The position numbers and the translations under genes were made by a program. Below are positions 10,512 to 23,738 of a stretch of 64,000 nt of DNA, piece by piece. Source of the stretch: Porpolomopsis calyptriformis (taxonomy: Eukaryota; Basidiomycota; Agaricomycetes; Agaricales; Hygrophoraceae); the NCBI GenBank assembly GCA_951640195.1, contig OX621172.1, forward strand, positions 806,001 to 870,000. Direction: 5' to 3'. Numbering within the stretch: the first letter of the stretch is position 1; the number at the start of each line of letters is the position of its first letter. The notes beneath the pieces are model-generated. The model searched no databases. It had not been told where the DNA came from and was given only the letters and a program-made list of their open reading frames with translations.

Positions 10512-11978
10512 CTATTTTTTCCTCTTTCGAGCGGTCAGAACGGTCACCGATGGGGCTACAGCCTTCACCGTTAACGGTGGATTCCTGATGTAAATAGTTC
10601 CGTAGATGTACGAGTGGTATGTCTCCAAACACGCAACCGGTTCCGGGAACGGATTCGGTGATACACCTCCAACCCGTTCTCTCTCGTCCACCGCCCGTCG
10701 AGGAGGTGTGCGGGGTGGCCCAGCCGGTGCCTCACGTTCAGGCGTCCGTGCCCGGTCGGGCGGCGGGGGAAACGGTCCAAGTCCCTCGCAGAGCCCCTTT
10801 ATAGCACTTTCGACCGTCTCCGTAGCCCGAACAGACCGCTCGACGGTCGAGAACTCAACCCCAGTCAACAGCGTCCTTATGATACGTTTGTTGATCTGGC
10901 ACGACACTTGCCCGGCTTGCGGCGCCAGAGGGGAACTCTCCGCTGTCGTCCGCTCTTTCGGAGACTGCGAGGAAAATGTGAGGGTGAAAAACCCGGTGAT
11001 CGCCCCCGCAACACATTCTTGGCGGAACGACATCCGTTCCCAGAATTCTTCTGGCGTCACAACCCCCAGTTCTCCCAATGGCTCGTCCTCCTTCCTCTCC
11101 TTCTCATCTGCGGCAGGTACCACCGGCTTCGCACTGGACACGTCCCCATGCGTCGTCTTCAGGCGTTTGGGCCTCGGTGATCGCACCGCATCTTTGTCAG
11201 TCGTATAAGCAATCTCGTCCAAGAAACGGGCTTTGGGGTCGTCGTCGAATGACGGTATGAAATGCCCGAGATTGTGTTTCCCACTCCCAGCAGGGCAGGG
11301 CAGAGGAGAATCCGAGCGGGAATACGGGTGTCCATAAATCCACGAAATCGAAGCCGCTGCAGGCGCGGTCGGGCTCGCGACTTTGAGAGAATTGACCGCC
11401 TCCAGTTCGCTGCATCCAGGAAGCATGTAGTACAGTTTTGCCTTTGCCCGCGTTCTCTTCTCCAGCTCTCCGGCGGCCTGAGAGAACAGTTGCTTCCACC
11501 AGGCAGAGAGTTTCACGTCACTCAGCGGGCGCTTCCCGGAAAATTCGGAAGAATTCGGGAATAGATATTGGCCCTGCGCACGCGCGAACAGCTGGACCCA
11601 AACGTGGTCGACAGCGATAGGACGTGTTTCGGGATCACAATAATATGCGATCAACGATCGAACCAGAATCGCGGCTGGCGAAGGAGGAATAGAGTGCCCA
11701 GTAGTGTCTACTTTAGAAATATAAAGAATGCCGCACGATGTGCTCGGGATGTTGTATATCGACGCCTCTACGGCGGCTACGAATATGCGCGGTGAGTCTG
11801 GGGCATGTTGCTCCGATAGAAGAATGAGAATATCTTGAAGATACGACTTGGGGCGTGGGTGGGCAAACCTAAAGAGCGTAGAGTCTTTTCTGGGCGAAGA
11901 TACGAGCACATGGATGTGCAACTCGCGAGTGCCAGGCAAATCTTTGAGGGAGGAGAGCAGCGCGTCTCGAAGGTTCAT
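10512..11978 (-). CDS. RTT109: Histone acetyltransferase Rtt109 (H3K56)
   Basis: Single-exon 488-residue fungal p300-like acetyltransferase that acetylates newly made histone H3 at Lys56 together with Asf1/Vps75. Seen: the N-terminal block LRDALLSSLKDLPG, HVLVSSPRKDSTLF; ASIYNIPSTSCGILYISKVDTTG; DVKLSAWWKQLFSQA with the family's Trp pair; FDDDPKARFLDEIA, the segment holding the catalytic-region Asp; and WERMSFRQECVAGAITGFFTL. A variable basic region (RPKRLKTTH) lies between the last two and a Pro-rich tail ends in ARKRKK. These are the expected landmarks of PF08214. The C-terminal extension after about residue 400 is Pro/Arg-rich and less conserved. Lies between the coiled-coil gene and CUL1, all minus strand, with gaps of 99 and 123 bp. 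Confidence 0.92.
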   Translation of the reverse strand: MNLRDALLSSLKDLPGTRELHIHVLVSSPRKDSTLFRFAHPRPKSYLQDILILLSEQHAPDSPRIFVAAVEASIYNIPSTSCGILYISKVDTTGHSIPPSPAAILVRSLIAYYCDPETRPIAVDHVWVQLFARAQGQYLFPNSSEFSGKRPLSDVKLSAWWKQLFSQAAGELEKRTRAKAKLYYMLPGCSELEAVNSLKVASPTAPAAASISWIYGHPYSRSDSPLPCPAGSGKHNLGHFIPSFDDDPKARFLDEIAYTTDKDAVRSPRPKRLKTTHGDVSSAKPVVPAADEKERKEDEPLGELGVVTPEEFWERMSFRQECVAGAITGFFTLTFSSQSPKERTTAESSPLAPQAGQVSCQINKRIIRTLLTGVEFSTVERSVRATETVESAIKGLCEGLGPFPPPPDRARTPEREAPAGPPRTPPRRAVDERERVGGVSPNPFPEPVACLETYHSYIYGTIYIRNPPLTVKAVAPSVTVLTARKRKK

Positions 11979-12101
11979 CTTAAGCAGCCGTGGGAATTTA
12001 TTACAAATCTACACAAAATTAATATTTCACAGCAAAACCAATGATTGAACGCAGTGCACCTATGCTACAGAGTACAGTACTAGTTGTCGAACAGACAAAA
12101 T

Positions 12102-14832
<2,731 letters not shown>

Positions 14833-14975
14833 GATAATATTATCGGTTACAAGTTGTGCAGTGGCCTTGAGATGGTGACGGTGAGTGACCAGGTTACGCG
14901 CCGGTGGCGCCCACACACGCTTATTTACAACAAATACTGCGCTGCGCCATCTTCACAGCCTTTCGTTTGACACCT

Positions 14976-16004
14976 CTATATCTTTATCCCGGTGTGTATG
15001 CAAGCAACGCCTCCCCACAAATCAGTCCAGGCCCCTCCGTCAATATCTTTTCCAGTGGAAAATCCGGCGCCTCTGATCATCTTGGCGAATTCCGGCTGGC
15101 ACGGGAATCGTCTGATTGACTCGACGAGGTACTGATAAGAGCCGCGATCGCCAGCGATGATAGTACCGAGAAGAGGTATGATTGAGAAGGAGTATCGGTC
15201 GTACAACCTAGATGGCATTAAATAGGCGCACAAAAGGAAGCAAGTTCCCCTCACGAGCTCAAAACAGGGTTATTGACTTTGCTGAATTCCAGGCAAGCAA
15301 ACATTGCACCAGGCTTCAGCACGCGATAAGCCTCGTTCAAGACAGCCGGAATTGAGGTACAGTTGCGGATGCCAAAGGCGATTGTGTACAGATCGTAAGC
15401 GTTCGAAATGAACTGTCCATCAGGAAGCTCCTGGGCATTGGCTTCATGGAAGGATATCTGTGGAGCTGACATGTTGTGAGGAGGGCAAGACGCAGCACGC
15501 GAGGAACTCACTGTTATGGTACATGGTCTTTTTGAAACGCCTCCTCCCCTCCTTGAGCATTTGATTGTTGATGTCAACAATCTCTACGCTTGTCTCTCTG
15601 TCTGCGTACTTCTCCCTGGCATAGTCCAGTATACGAAGGGCAATATCACCTGTCCCGCCTGCAACGTCCAAGCACCTCATCCGACCTTTCTTTCCCGGTT
15701 TCAAACCGGAAACAAATGTGTCCTTCCATACTCTGTGCACGCCAAGCGACGTTGCATCGTTCATCACGTCGTAAGACGATGCGACAGAGTCAAATACATT
15801 TCTGACCAGAGTTTCCTTAGCGTCTTCTGGGATGGTTGTGAAACCAAATGAAGTCGTTCGAGGAGATCCGCTAGACGTATCTCGATTGACACCTGAATGG
15901 TTTTGTCGGGCAAAGCGAGCCTTAGACCCAATCCGATGCAAGGGCAGCCACAGCCCAAGTCGCGACGCTGTGAGCATCGCTCTTGAAGATGAATTTAGTG
16001 TCAC
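14976..16004 (-). CDS. COQ5: 2-methoxy-6-polyprenyl-1,4-benzoquinol methylase
   Basis: Mitochondrial SAM-dependent C-methyltransferase of ubiquinone biosynthesis. N-terminus [19 protein letters not shown] is an Arg/Ser-rich presequence; a second Met at 15977 is an alternative start. Motifs in order: [19 protein letters not shown], the SAM motif [15 protein letters not shown], post-[13 protein letters not shown], then after introns [58 protein letters not shown] and the end [11 protein letters not shown]. This is the full UbiE/COQ5 pattern. Its start codon is only 17 bp from the FCF2 start at 16022 on the other strand, so the two genes must share promoter sequence or use downstream starts. Confidence 0.92.
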
Positions 16005-16021
16005 GTGCCCTCAGCTTGGCT

Positions 16022-17019
16022 ATGCAATCGAACAGGACCGGAAAATCAACACATATCGTCGAGCATGGCATCTTTGACGATAGGTTAGACTCTGGAAGCG
16101 CCCCTCCAGATGCAGTTGAAGAAACCTCGGACTACCTCGAATCATTTCTGGAAGGGGCGAGCCGCAATGCGCCGTCAAGAGGGACAGAAGTCCTAGAGGA
16201 GGAAGTCATAAAACTTGATGACTTTAATGCACAGTATGCCATTGACATCGACCATAATTGACACCCAACTTATGCTCAAGTGGGTCCCAGGCCTCTTCCC
16301 AAACTCGATCCAGGGACAATTCCTCCACCGTATTTCACTTTCACGGGATCTCGTCATGAAGGCCTCTCCTACATGCGAGACCCCGATGTGGAGCGGGCAG
16401 AGCGAGCATCTGCTCTTTATGCCGTTCCTGCGCCCCCAATTCCACCCCCAGAGCTCACCAAGTCTGGGAAACCGCTCACCAAGAGAGAAAGGAAAGCGGT
16501 GGGTTGTCCTCATTCGTATCTGTCTTACAACGATGTTGATTCTATACGTTCCATGGCGAAAGCTCAAAAATAAAACCGCTGGACCCGACTGGTTTGATCT
16601 GCCGGCTCCCGATGAAGCAGACCTTCCACGATTGTATCGCGAAATAGAAGCGCTTCGTCTTCGCAACCAGCTTGACCCCAAACGTTTCTACAGAAGAGAG
16701 GAAGGGGAAGGTAAAGGTATCAAAGGGTTACCGAAACACTTTGCCGTGCGTCTTTTTTGGTGTTTTTGCATTTTTCCGGTTTTTGAATAATTCGGGATAG
16801 ATTGGAACCATCATCCCGTCCACTACACCGTTTGGTTCTGCTAGCGCAGACAATTTGCCAAGGGCGCACCGAAAAAGAACGCTTGTAGACGAACTGATGG
16901 ACGACGCTGAGACGAAGCACTACGCGAAAAAGAAGTTCCTTGAGTTGCAAAAAGTAAGAGGAGCTAGGGGCAAGAAGACATTGGCTCAAAAGAAGATGCT
17001 CGGACAGAGAAAGTGGTGA
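16022..17019 (+). CDS. FCF2: Fcf2, pre-rRNA processing factor
   Basis: Nucleolar protein needed with Fcf1 for early cleavages of the 18S precursor. Exon 1 starts at 16022 (MQSNRTGKS) and ends before a donor near 16238; splicing restores DDFNAQ-PLPKLDPGTIPPPYF. The next exon gives GSRHEGLSYMRDPD and LTKSGKPLTKRERKA. The conserved Fcf2 domain follows: AGPDWFDLPAPDEADLPRLYREIEALRLRNQLDPKRFYRRE, GLPKHFAIGTIIP, RTLVDELMDDAETKHYAKKKFLELQK and a basic tail. That domain is diagnostic (PF08698). An alternative Met at 15983 would overlap COQ5. The acidic, charged N-terminal half is poorly conserved, as in the family. Confidence 0.88.
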
Positions 17020-17055
17020 ATTTAGAGTTGGATAAAATAAAATAAAATAAAAAGA

Positions 17056-17144
17056 TGACCACCGCAGGGGTCGAACCTGCAATCTCCTGATTTCAATCGC
17101 ACTTTAGCTCGTAGTCAGACGCGATGCCATTTCGCCAGGCGGCC
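17056..17144 (-). tRNA. tRNA-Arg (anticodon ACG) with 17-nt intron
   Basis: Reads as a complete cloverleaf on the minus strand. Acceptor GGCCGCC pairs with GGTGGTC (two G-T pairs) before discriminator A. D arm is GCGA/TCGC. Anticodon stem is TCTGA/TCAGG around loop CTACGA-A. The 17-nt intron GCTAAAGTGCGATTGAA sits between positions 37 and 38, the canonical place. T arm is GCAGG-TTCGACC-CCTGC, which also supplies the B box. Anticodon ACG would be edited to ICG by the Tad2/Tad3 enzyme encoded 12 kb away. CCA is not encoded, as expected. Confidence 0.88.
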
Positions 17145-17230
17145 GCATAATTATGGCCAATAAAGAGGGCTACAGCAGCGTACGAGCGGGTATATTGGTA
17201 ACTCGCCAGCAAACCTTCAGCCGACTCGAT

Positions 17231-19457
17231 ATGCGTCGAAAACGCACAGTCAAAGCTACGGGGAAACCTCGTCCTGTCAACCGTGCCGATGGGAAAATAA
17301 AACGGTGGAACAAAATTTCTGATATTCCATTGGACGATGAAGACCAATGTGAGTCCCTTTCTGCTAACATTTACCGAATTTATTCGTTTATTCTCGTCGA
17401 CCGTTAGTTCACGCATCGCGTGATAAGATTCTTTTAGAAGGAGACGATCTTTCTGAAGATCCAGACGGGGATGAAGATGAAGTATTTGCACTGCAAGGCC
17501 TATCTGAAGATGACGGGGAGGAGGAGGAGCAAGAGGAGGACAATAATGACAAGGATGTGGATGCTGCTGCCGATTTCCGTGCAAGGCCAACGAAAATGAA
17601 GAAAGTATCGAATGGGAACGCCAAGAGGAAGCCTGCCTTCCTTTCGTCGTCTTCCGAGTCCGAGTCCCATTCTGAGGAGGAAACATGGGGCCGCCAAAAA
17701 TCAGCATACTATTTTTCAAACGCGGCCGATATTGAGTCTGACGATGAGGAAGGCCACGAATTGGAGGTGCAGGAAGCGAAGCGCTTGCAAGCCAAGTCCC
17801 GAGAAACTCTGATGGATAGTGATTTCGGACTAGACGATCCAGTCTATATCGCGGAAGACGAAGATGATGCCGCGTGAGTAACCATTATCATTTTCTTGTA
17901 TTAACCTCGAACTGTTGGTACAGTGATGAGAAGGATGCCCTGCCTCCCTCTCAAATTCCGTCCTCGGACAAAAAGTCAGTTATTTGGGGCCTAGAAAACG
18001 ACGACTCCGAGCCTCAGGCTATAGCCCGTGATTGGGAGGCTACAGCTCGCAATATTGCCGATTGTCAACAACAAATCATTAGGTACTCTTGGCCTTGCCT
18101 ATTTCTGCACTCCTGCTCTAACAAACTAGCCAGATTTCAGGGCAAAAAAGCTCGTGCTTCAACTCTCGACCTGATCCATCTTCGTTACCGTAGGCATAAC
18201 TTTTCTCTTTTATTATCATATAACTGAAACAGGCCACGTTCACAGAGGCTCTCCTCACTTACGCTACAACGCTTGCATTCTATTTGCATCTGTCCTCGTG
18301 TGATAAATTTTCTCAAAACCCCGAGTTGCTCAAGGCACATCCTATATCTTCACGCCTTCTCACTCTCAAAATGCACCTTGCCACGTTGGAAGAGCTCGAC
18401 CTCATCACCGATTCTGTCGACTCCGAAGACGACGCAGAAATGGACCATAAAAATAGAATAGACGATCGTGACGAGATTTCTATTGACGGTCACGAAGTGA
18501 ATCAAGATTCAAAGGAGAATGGTGGTGTCGGCCCAATAAAGCAACTCAAACCCATTCTTTCACGAGACCCCAAGCCAAGGCCTTCCGCACGAGAGGAGAA
18601 ACCTCCTAAAAAGAAGCGCAAGACGGCCCTCACAGCGGCCGAAACAACTCTACCTGCATTCGATCTTGTCGAGCCTGTATTCACACCCGCAGGCTCGTCC
18701 AGCTCGCATCCCAACTCTTCGATCACGGATCCGTACGGGGAACCGACCTCGCTGCAATACGCAGACGCTGCCGACAAAAAAGCACGCCGGAAGACCCTCC
18801 GATTCCACACCTCCAAGATCGAGAGCGCGAGCGCGAGACGGCAGGGAGCGAGGACTCACGCCGCGGGCGGAGACGACGATCTGCCTTACCGGGAGAGAAG
18901 GAGGGAGAGGGAGACGAGATTGGCCAGGGAAACCAAGCGGACGACGGCTCGCGGCCAAGATGGGGCGGACTTGGACGATGTCGGCCCGGACGCAGGTGAC
19001 AAAGAGAGCGCGCCAAGAACGGATGAAAATGGTGCCGCTGATGACGGGCAAGATTCAGATGGATACTACGAGCTTGTCAAGCGGCAATCAAGAGAAAAAA
19101 AGGAACAGAAGAAAGCCCAGTACGAGGCTGCTCATACCCTTCTGTACGTCGTTTCAAAGATGCTTTTATGTTCGCTTGGTTTTATTATATTCTTTTGCAA
19201 GGCACGATCTTACCGATGAAAATGTATCCGGTCCGAGGGCTGTCACAAGGACAATATTGGCTAACAAAGGGCTGATGTCTCGTCGCCCCAAGAGCGCACG
19301 CAATCCGCGCGTGAAGAAGCGTGAAAAATTCGAAAAGGCGAAAAAGAAGCTGGCTTCGCAAAAGGCAATCTATAAGGGGGGTATCGGGGATACAGGAAAG
19401 TATGATGGCGAAAGGACAGGTATCTCCAAGGTTATCAAAAGCATTTCTTTGACATAG
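17231..19457 (+). CDS. UTP3: Sas10/Utp3, U3 snoRNP small-subunit processome component
   Basis: Nucleolar factor of the SSU processome. Start at 17231 (MRRKRTVKATGKPRP), just after the tRNA gene on the other strand; several introns follow. The early part has DGKIKRWNKISDIPLDDEDQ and long acidic runs (DEDEVFALQGLSEDDGEEEE). The middle holds the Sas10/Utp3 helical domain: TEALLTYATTLAFYLHLSS and SSRLLTLKMHLATLEEL. The C-terminal Sas10 domain is clear: SGPRAVTRTILANKGLMSRRPKSARNPRVKKREKFEKAKKKL and YDGERTGISKVIKSISL. Basic/acidic low-complexity stretches between them (RERRRERETRLARE) are typical. Works in the same 18S pathway as FCF2, its neighbour across the tRNA. Confidence 0.9.
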
Positions 19458-19728
19458 CAACCCTATGGTGGGAAACAACTTGTCCCAAGTCCCGAGGAAG
19501 TTATGATAACGAATGAAAGGAGATGCTAGCAAATATGAAATACATCAAGTCGAGTTCCTCGATCCAGCATACACACGTCGTCCGGTCTTACAACATAGGG
19601 CAAAACAAGATACAGAAACGAAGATATCTTATCTTCCATAAATAGTTTGTGAAAAGGAATTTGTAGGTGAGAACGAGTTAGACTACGAGAACGCACTTTA
19701 GAAAGGACTTGCTGCGAAAGTATGATGA

Positions 19729-22678
19729 CTATAACGTGCTCACAGCTTGTGCCGGTGTGTGGCCGCTGTTTCTCATCGTAGGTTCATCCACCATCATAGC
19801 GTGGCTTGATTCCAAGACGCCCACCCGTGGGACGACGGCTGCCATATGATTGAAGTCAAACTCTCCTGATCTTGCCAGGTTATAAGCACGCTTCATATCG
19901 GCAGCTTGATCTCCCGCCTCCTCGTATGAATAACTGTACTGCTCTAGACCCGCAATGCAGTTCAATGCCTCGGGGCGTCCCAATCGGGCCAGTAACGTTC
20001 CAGCCTGGATACAGCTGACGTGCATAACCGCAGGATCAAGACGCTATGACGAGTCGCGTCGTGAATTGGACAGATCTTAATCAAGATAGTCACTCACCAA
20101 GTAGCCGTTCGAGGTTAAAACGCCAGTCTATTTGTTTATTATTAAGGCTGTCTGAAAATAGCAAAAGAGTCATTAATGCTTACCAGCCCAGCAATTCGTA
20201 GAGCACCATGCAGCGCCTCGTCAGTCACTTTGCGTTTCACCGCATCGATTTGCGCATAATTGGGTGCCACGCTGGGAGGGCTGCCCATGCGAATGACCTC
20301 GTTGATCTCACGTATCCCAAAGTCGTCCAGCGCATTGAACAGTATGATCCACATGACATGATACGTAGCGTCGCTGGCGCCTACAAAGGAACAACGCCGC
20401 GATTGCTTAGTTAGCGAACAATGAAAGGTTAAAAAACGACTCAACAAGCAGAGACAGCTGATACAAAGTCCCATTCGGCTTCAAAATTGCTCGGAACACC
20501 CACAACAGTAAGGTACTGGTCGCGCCATTCGCTTAGCGCAGTTGTAAAACCGCATAACGTCTCCAGAAGGATACCGTCTGACTCAGTTACGGGTCTCCAT
20601 AGTTGTCGTGACATTTGACGGGCAATGCGAGCCAGTGCGTGAGCGGCACGGTAATATCCCTTTGTAGGCACCGAACTGAGCGTACCGTACGCAACTACAA
20701 TATATACTTACCAGGAACTGAGAGGAAAAGTTAGATAAATCAAAAGAATATGGAGATAATCTTTACCTCTAATTGCTCCCTTGGTGAAGGACCATGCGAT
20801 TTTTCGACAGTCTCTGGCGTAACCGGATCGACTGTGTAGAAGTCAATATCATAATCATCATCATCAAGAACCGGTTTTCTTCTGTAGTAGACAGAGGAGT
20901 AGGCGTCACAGAGGCATGCCATCCACCAAGCAAAAATCATGGTCCCTCGAGCTTCGGGATCTTGGATGTTAGTCATAACAGATTTATGGTTGATCTACAA
21001 CAAAAGGTCATTATCACCCTGAATGAAAAAACGGAGATAAATTACTTGGAGGTCCAGCAAGTTACGAGTGGCAGATGTTAGCCAGAACCGATGAAATCCT
21101 ATCATGAAAACTGAGCATGATGGCGTTATAGATTGCGGACATTTTTACCATTGGGGTCATCCGGGTTTTCTGGGGGAAAAGTCAGGGGATGAATGACAAG
21201 AATCGGTAAGAACACGAAAACGTACGGCTTTGTAGTGGCTCAATAAGCAAACCGATAACGACATGGTCTGTCGAAGCGACTCGGTGAACTTTCATAGCCT
21301 CGGCGAGCTCACGGGCACGGTCGATTGCTGTTCTCGCCAGGCAACTTTGTCCCCCCGGGCGTCGTCGGTCGGCAACAAGTAAAGGATGTTCAGAAAACTT
21401 TGCACCCCAGGCAAGCACCGTCGCCACCAATGCTGGATGGAGGGGCTTTTCTGCAGAGGGTGGAAGAGATAGCTGATTAGGGGGAACAGGCTGTAAATTT
21501 AGGCGCTTCCGAAACTGTTCTGGATTAAGCAGTGGGATGCGGGCGTGGACAATCTGGAAAAAGACCTCCACCAGGTCGAGAGCGAATCTGAAAATGCGGA
21601 GTGATTAATGTGGTAACGATGGAAAGAAAGACTGGGCCCTTGATCTTGCTAATGGAAGACGGATCTGAACAAAGAACTCACTCAGATCTAAAACTTTCAT
21701 CCTCGAGTTTTACAGCCAACTCGCCCCAATCAGCGTAAGGAGAACGAGATCGAAGTGGCCCAAGAGTACCTGCCTCGCTAGTGCAAAAATGTAAAATCCC
21801 ATCATAAAAACAAATACTTTGAAATAGCCAACCTTGAATTGTCGGGTGGTGAAAACATATATGTGAGGACGTCTCGGGTTGGTGTATTTAGGGTCATAGG
21901 TGGATAAAAGCCTTGTTTCCACATGAGGGGTGTCTGGAAGTTAGGTTGTCTCGGGGAAGTATGAGTTCCATTTTCGACGGCAGTGAGTGGACTAAAGCTA
22001 GGTAAGCGACGGCTGAAAACCGAGGGAATAGGATAACTACAATTTTGTTGAGCTAGAGGGGTGGGATATGAATATGAGTATAGAAATTTGGAAATCGGCG
22101 GCCGGTGTCTGACAACCGACCGCAGAATGGCTATATAGTCAAAATAAGTGCCACACACCTCAAATTAGAGGAGCTATAATTCCGGGGTCTGCGGGCTGTT
22201 GTGGCATGGCGTTTCTTTTCGCTGGTGGCTTGCTGAACAAAATGTCTGCGGAGCCGACACACGCGCGTCAGCAGGGCTAGGGTCTAGAGTGGAATGGTGT
22301 AGATACTCAACGTGCAAGGGTAATTCTTGGATAGACAATGCTGTGATGAGAAGTCAGGCGGGGGGGCGGAAGGACGGTGGCGAAGTCATATTACCTGACA
22401 CTGGGGAGTCTGGTGTTGAGCGGAAGGAGAGTAGAGAGAAAAAGCGAGTGAGATACCTTGTCTTGACCAGGGAGACGATTGCATTTGACTTTTCGTGATC
22501 TAAAGGAGGCAAGGTTAGAGTTCTTCTCCGGGAGGCTCTAGCGGCGTATGATATACCGGCAAGCGTCGCAAGCGGTATTCTGCTTCCTTGGAGGTGGGAG
22601 GGTCTTTGCGAGCTCATGGATCTGACTCTGCATTGAAGGAGTGGGCAGAACGAGACCTAGAGACGAGGAAGATGACAT
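19729..22678 (-). CDS. Zn(II)2Cys6 transcription factor with fungal-specific TF domain
   Basis: Nuclear DNA-binding regulator; targets unknown. Start taken at 22678 (MSSSSSLGLVLPTPSMQ). The binuclear cluster is spread over several exons: CDACR, then SRKVKCNRLPGQDK, then a 6-nt exon (22395-22400) coding Cys-Gln, then HCLSKNYPC and THFVQQATSEKKR. Spliced, the pattern is C-X2-C-X6-C-X8-C-X2-C-X6-C, exactly the GAL4 type. The middle-homology domain follows: VDLVEVFFQIVHARIPLLNPEQFRKRL, ALVATVLAWGAKFSEHPLL, RAREL.EAMKVHRVA, EARGTMIFAWWMACLCDAYSSVYYRRKPVLDDDDYDID. A helical C-terminal region runs to the stop at 19729. At least ten introns, so exon edges in the middle are approximate. Divergent from TOM22 (278 bp). 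Confidence 0.85.
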
Positions 22679-22956
22679 GAATTGCGGGGCGAAGGGAAGT
22701 GTGACTAACCTGACTGGGAAACAGAGCTTTGTGTATCTGGCATACCGCTGTTCTGCATCGTGAATGTTGAAACGATTGAGATAGAGAAAGGGAGAGGCGG
22801 TGAGAGACGGAAAGAACGAAATCGACAGCAAAAGAATATGGGAAATGAGTTCTAAAAAAGGAAATTTACAGTTAGCTAATATTACGTAATAATTAATAAT
22901 AATTAATTTTTTTTTTTTTTGCGGAACCGAAATTTTATTTTTTTATTATTTTTTCA

Positions 22957-23474
22957 ATGGTCAAAGTCGAGATCGTCGAAGAGAAAGACCAGCAACAGCC
23001 TGGCTCATCGCCGTACGCATCCTCCTCATCCTCTCCCGCATCTTCATCAGTCTCTCTATCCTCCGTCTCCTCTCGTCTTTCCGAGGATGAATCCTTTTTC
23101 GACCGCGTAGCCGCCCTCATTGACATCGTCCCACCATCCACACGACACTCGTTGTCCTCTAAGCTGTCCAAGACGGCTTCCTTCGTCAAACGCAGTGGAA
23201 AAATCGTCGGAAACATCGTCTGGATAGTGACTACATCCGCGTTGTTGGTCGGACTTCCCTTGGCGTTGAGCCTTGAAGACGAGGCTAAAATAGTAGCACA
23301 AGAGAAGGAAATGCTCGCGCAGCAGCAGGGCGCCCAGGTATAAGCTCGTGCTCTCACTGTCGTCCACTCGCAAGACTTATGCGCTCCCCCTTACAGATGT
23401 TATCAAGTAGCTATTCTCCGTCGAGTTCTGTGCCGAATCAAGCCCCAAAACCTTTGGTACCCCCTGGATTTTGA
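22957..23474 (+). CDS. TOM22: Tom22, mitochondrial import receptor subunit
   Basis: Two exons (22957-23337 and 23397-23474) give 152 residues. Central receptor of the TOM complex, tail-anchored in the outer membrane. Seen: an acidic, Ser-rich cytosolic N-terminus (VEIVEEKDQQQPG), the family signature FFDRVAALIDIVPPSTRHSL, SKTASFVKRSGKIVGN, and one membrane helix IVWIVTTSALLVGLPLALSL followed by a short intermembrane-space tail rich in Glu and Gln. Exon 2 adds a Ser/Pro tail. A poly-T run at about 22907-22920 lies just before the leader. Convergent with the complex I gene downstream. Confidence 0.9.
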
Positions 23475-23738
23475 GAGTCATTGGGTCGTACCTATTATTT
23501 ATATCTCTACCGTCTACCCGCGATTCTGTACGATGTTCATCCTACGTACTTTGATGATTACGATCGAAGCGACACAAGAACTGCGCCAGTCGGTATATAT
23601 TCCTCATTGCGCCGACTGGCATGGGGATAAGCTAAGACCGGCATGTGCGGGAAATGACTCACTGAGACTGTCCGAGGTGGAAAAACTATTGGACGCACAA
23701 AGTTTTCACTGGGAAAATATTAACAAGTGACCCAGATA

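Noticed and set aside
17041..17056. AATAAAATAA run as a tRNA terminator
   Set aside because: It lies on the 3' side of the minus-strand tRNA and gives a T-rich tract on that strand, so it may serve as the Pol III stop, but it also belongs to the FCF2 3' region; not called separately.
18666..19457. 263-codon plus ORF as a separate basic protein
   Set aside because: Its first part is the wrong frame of the UTP3 exon; only the last part is the true Sas10 C-terminal domain, reached by splicing.
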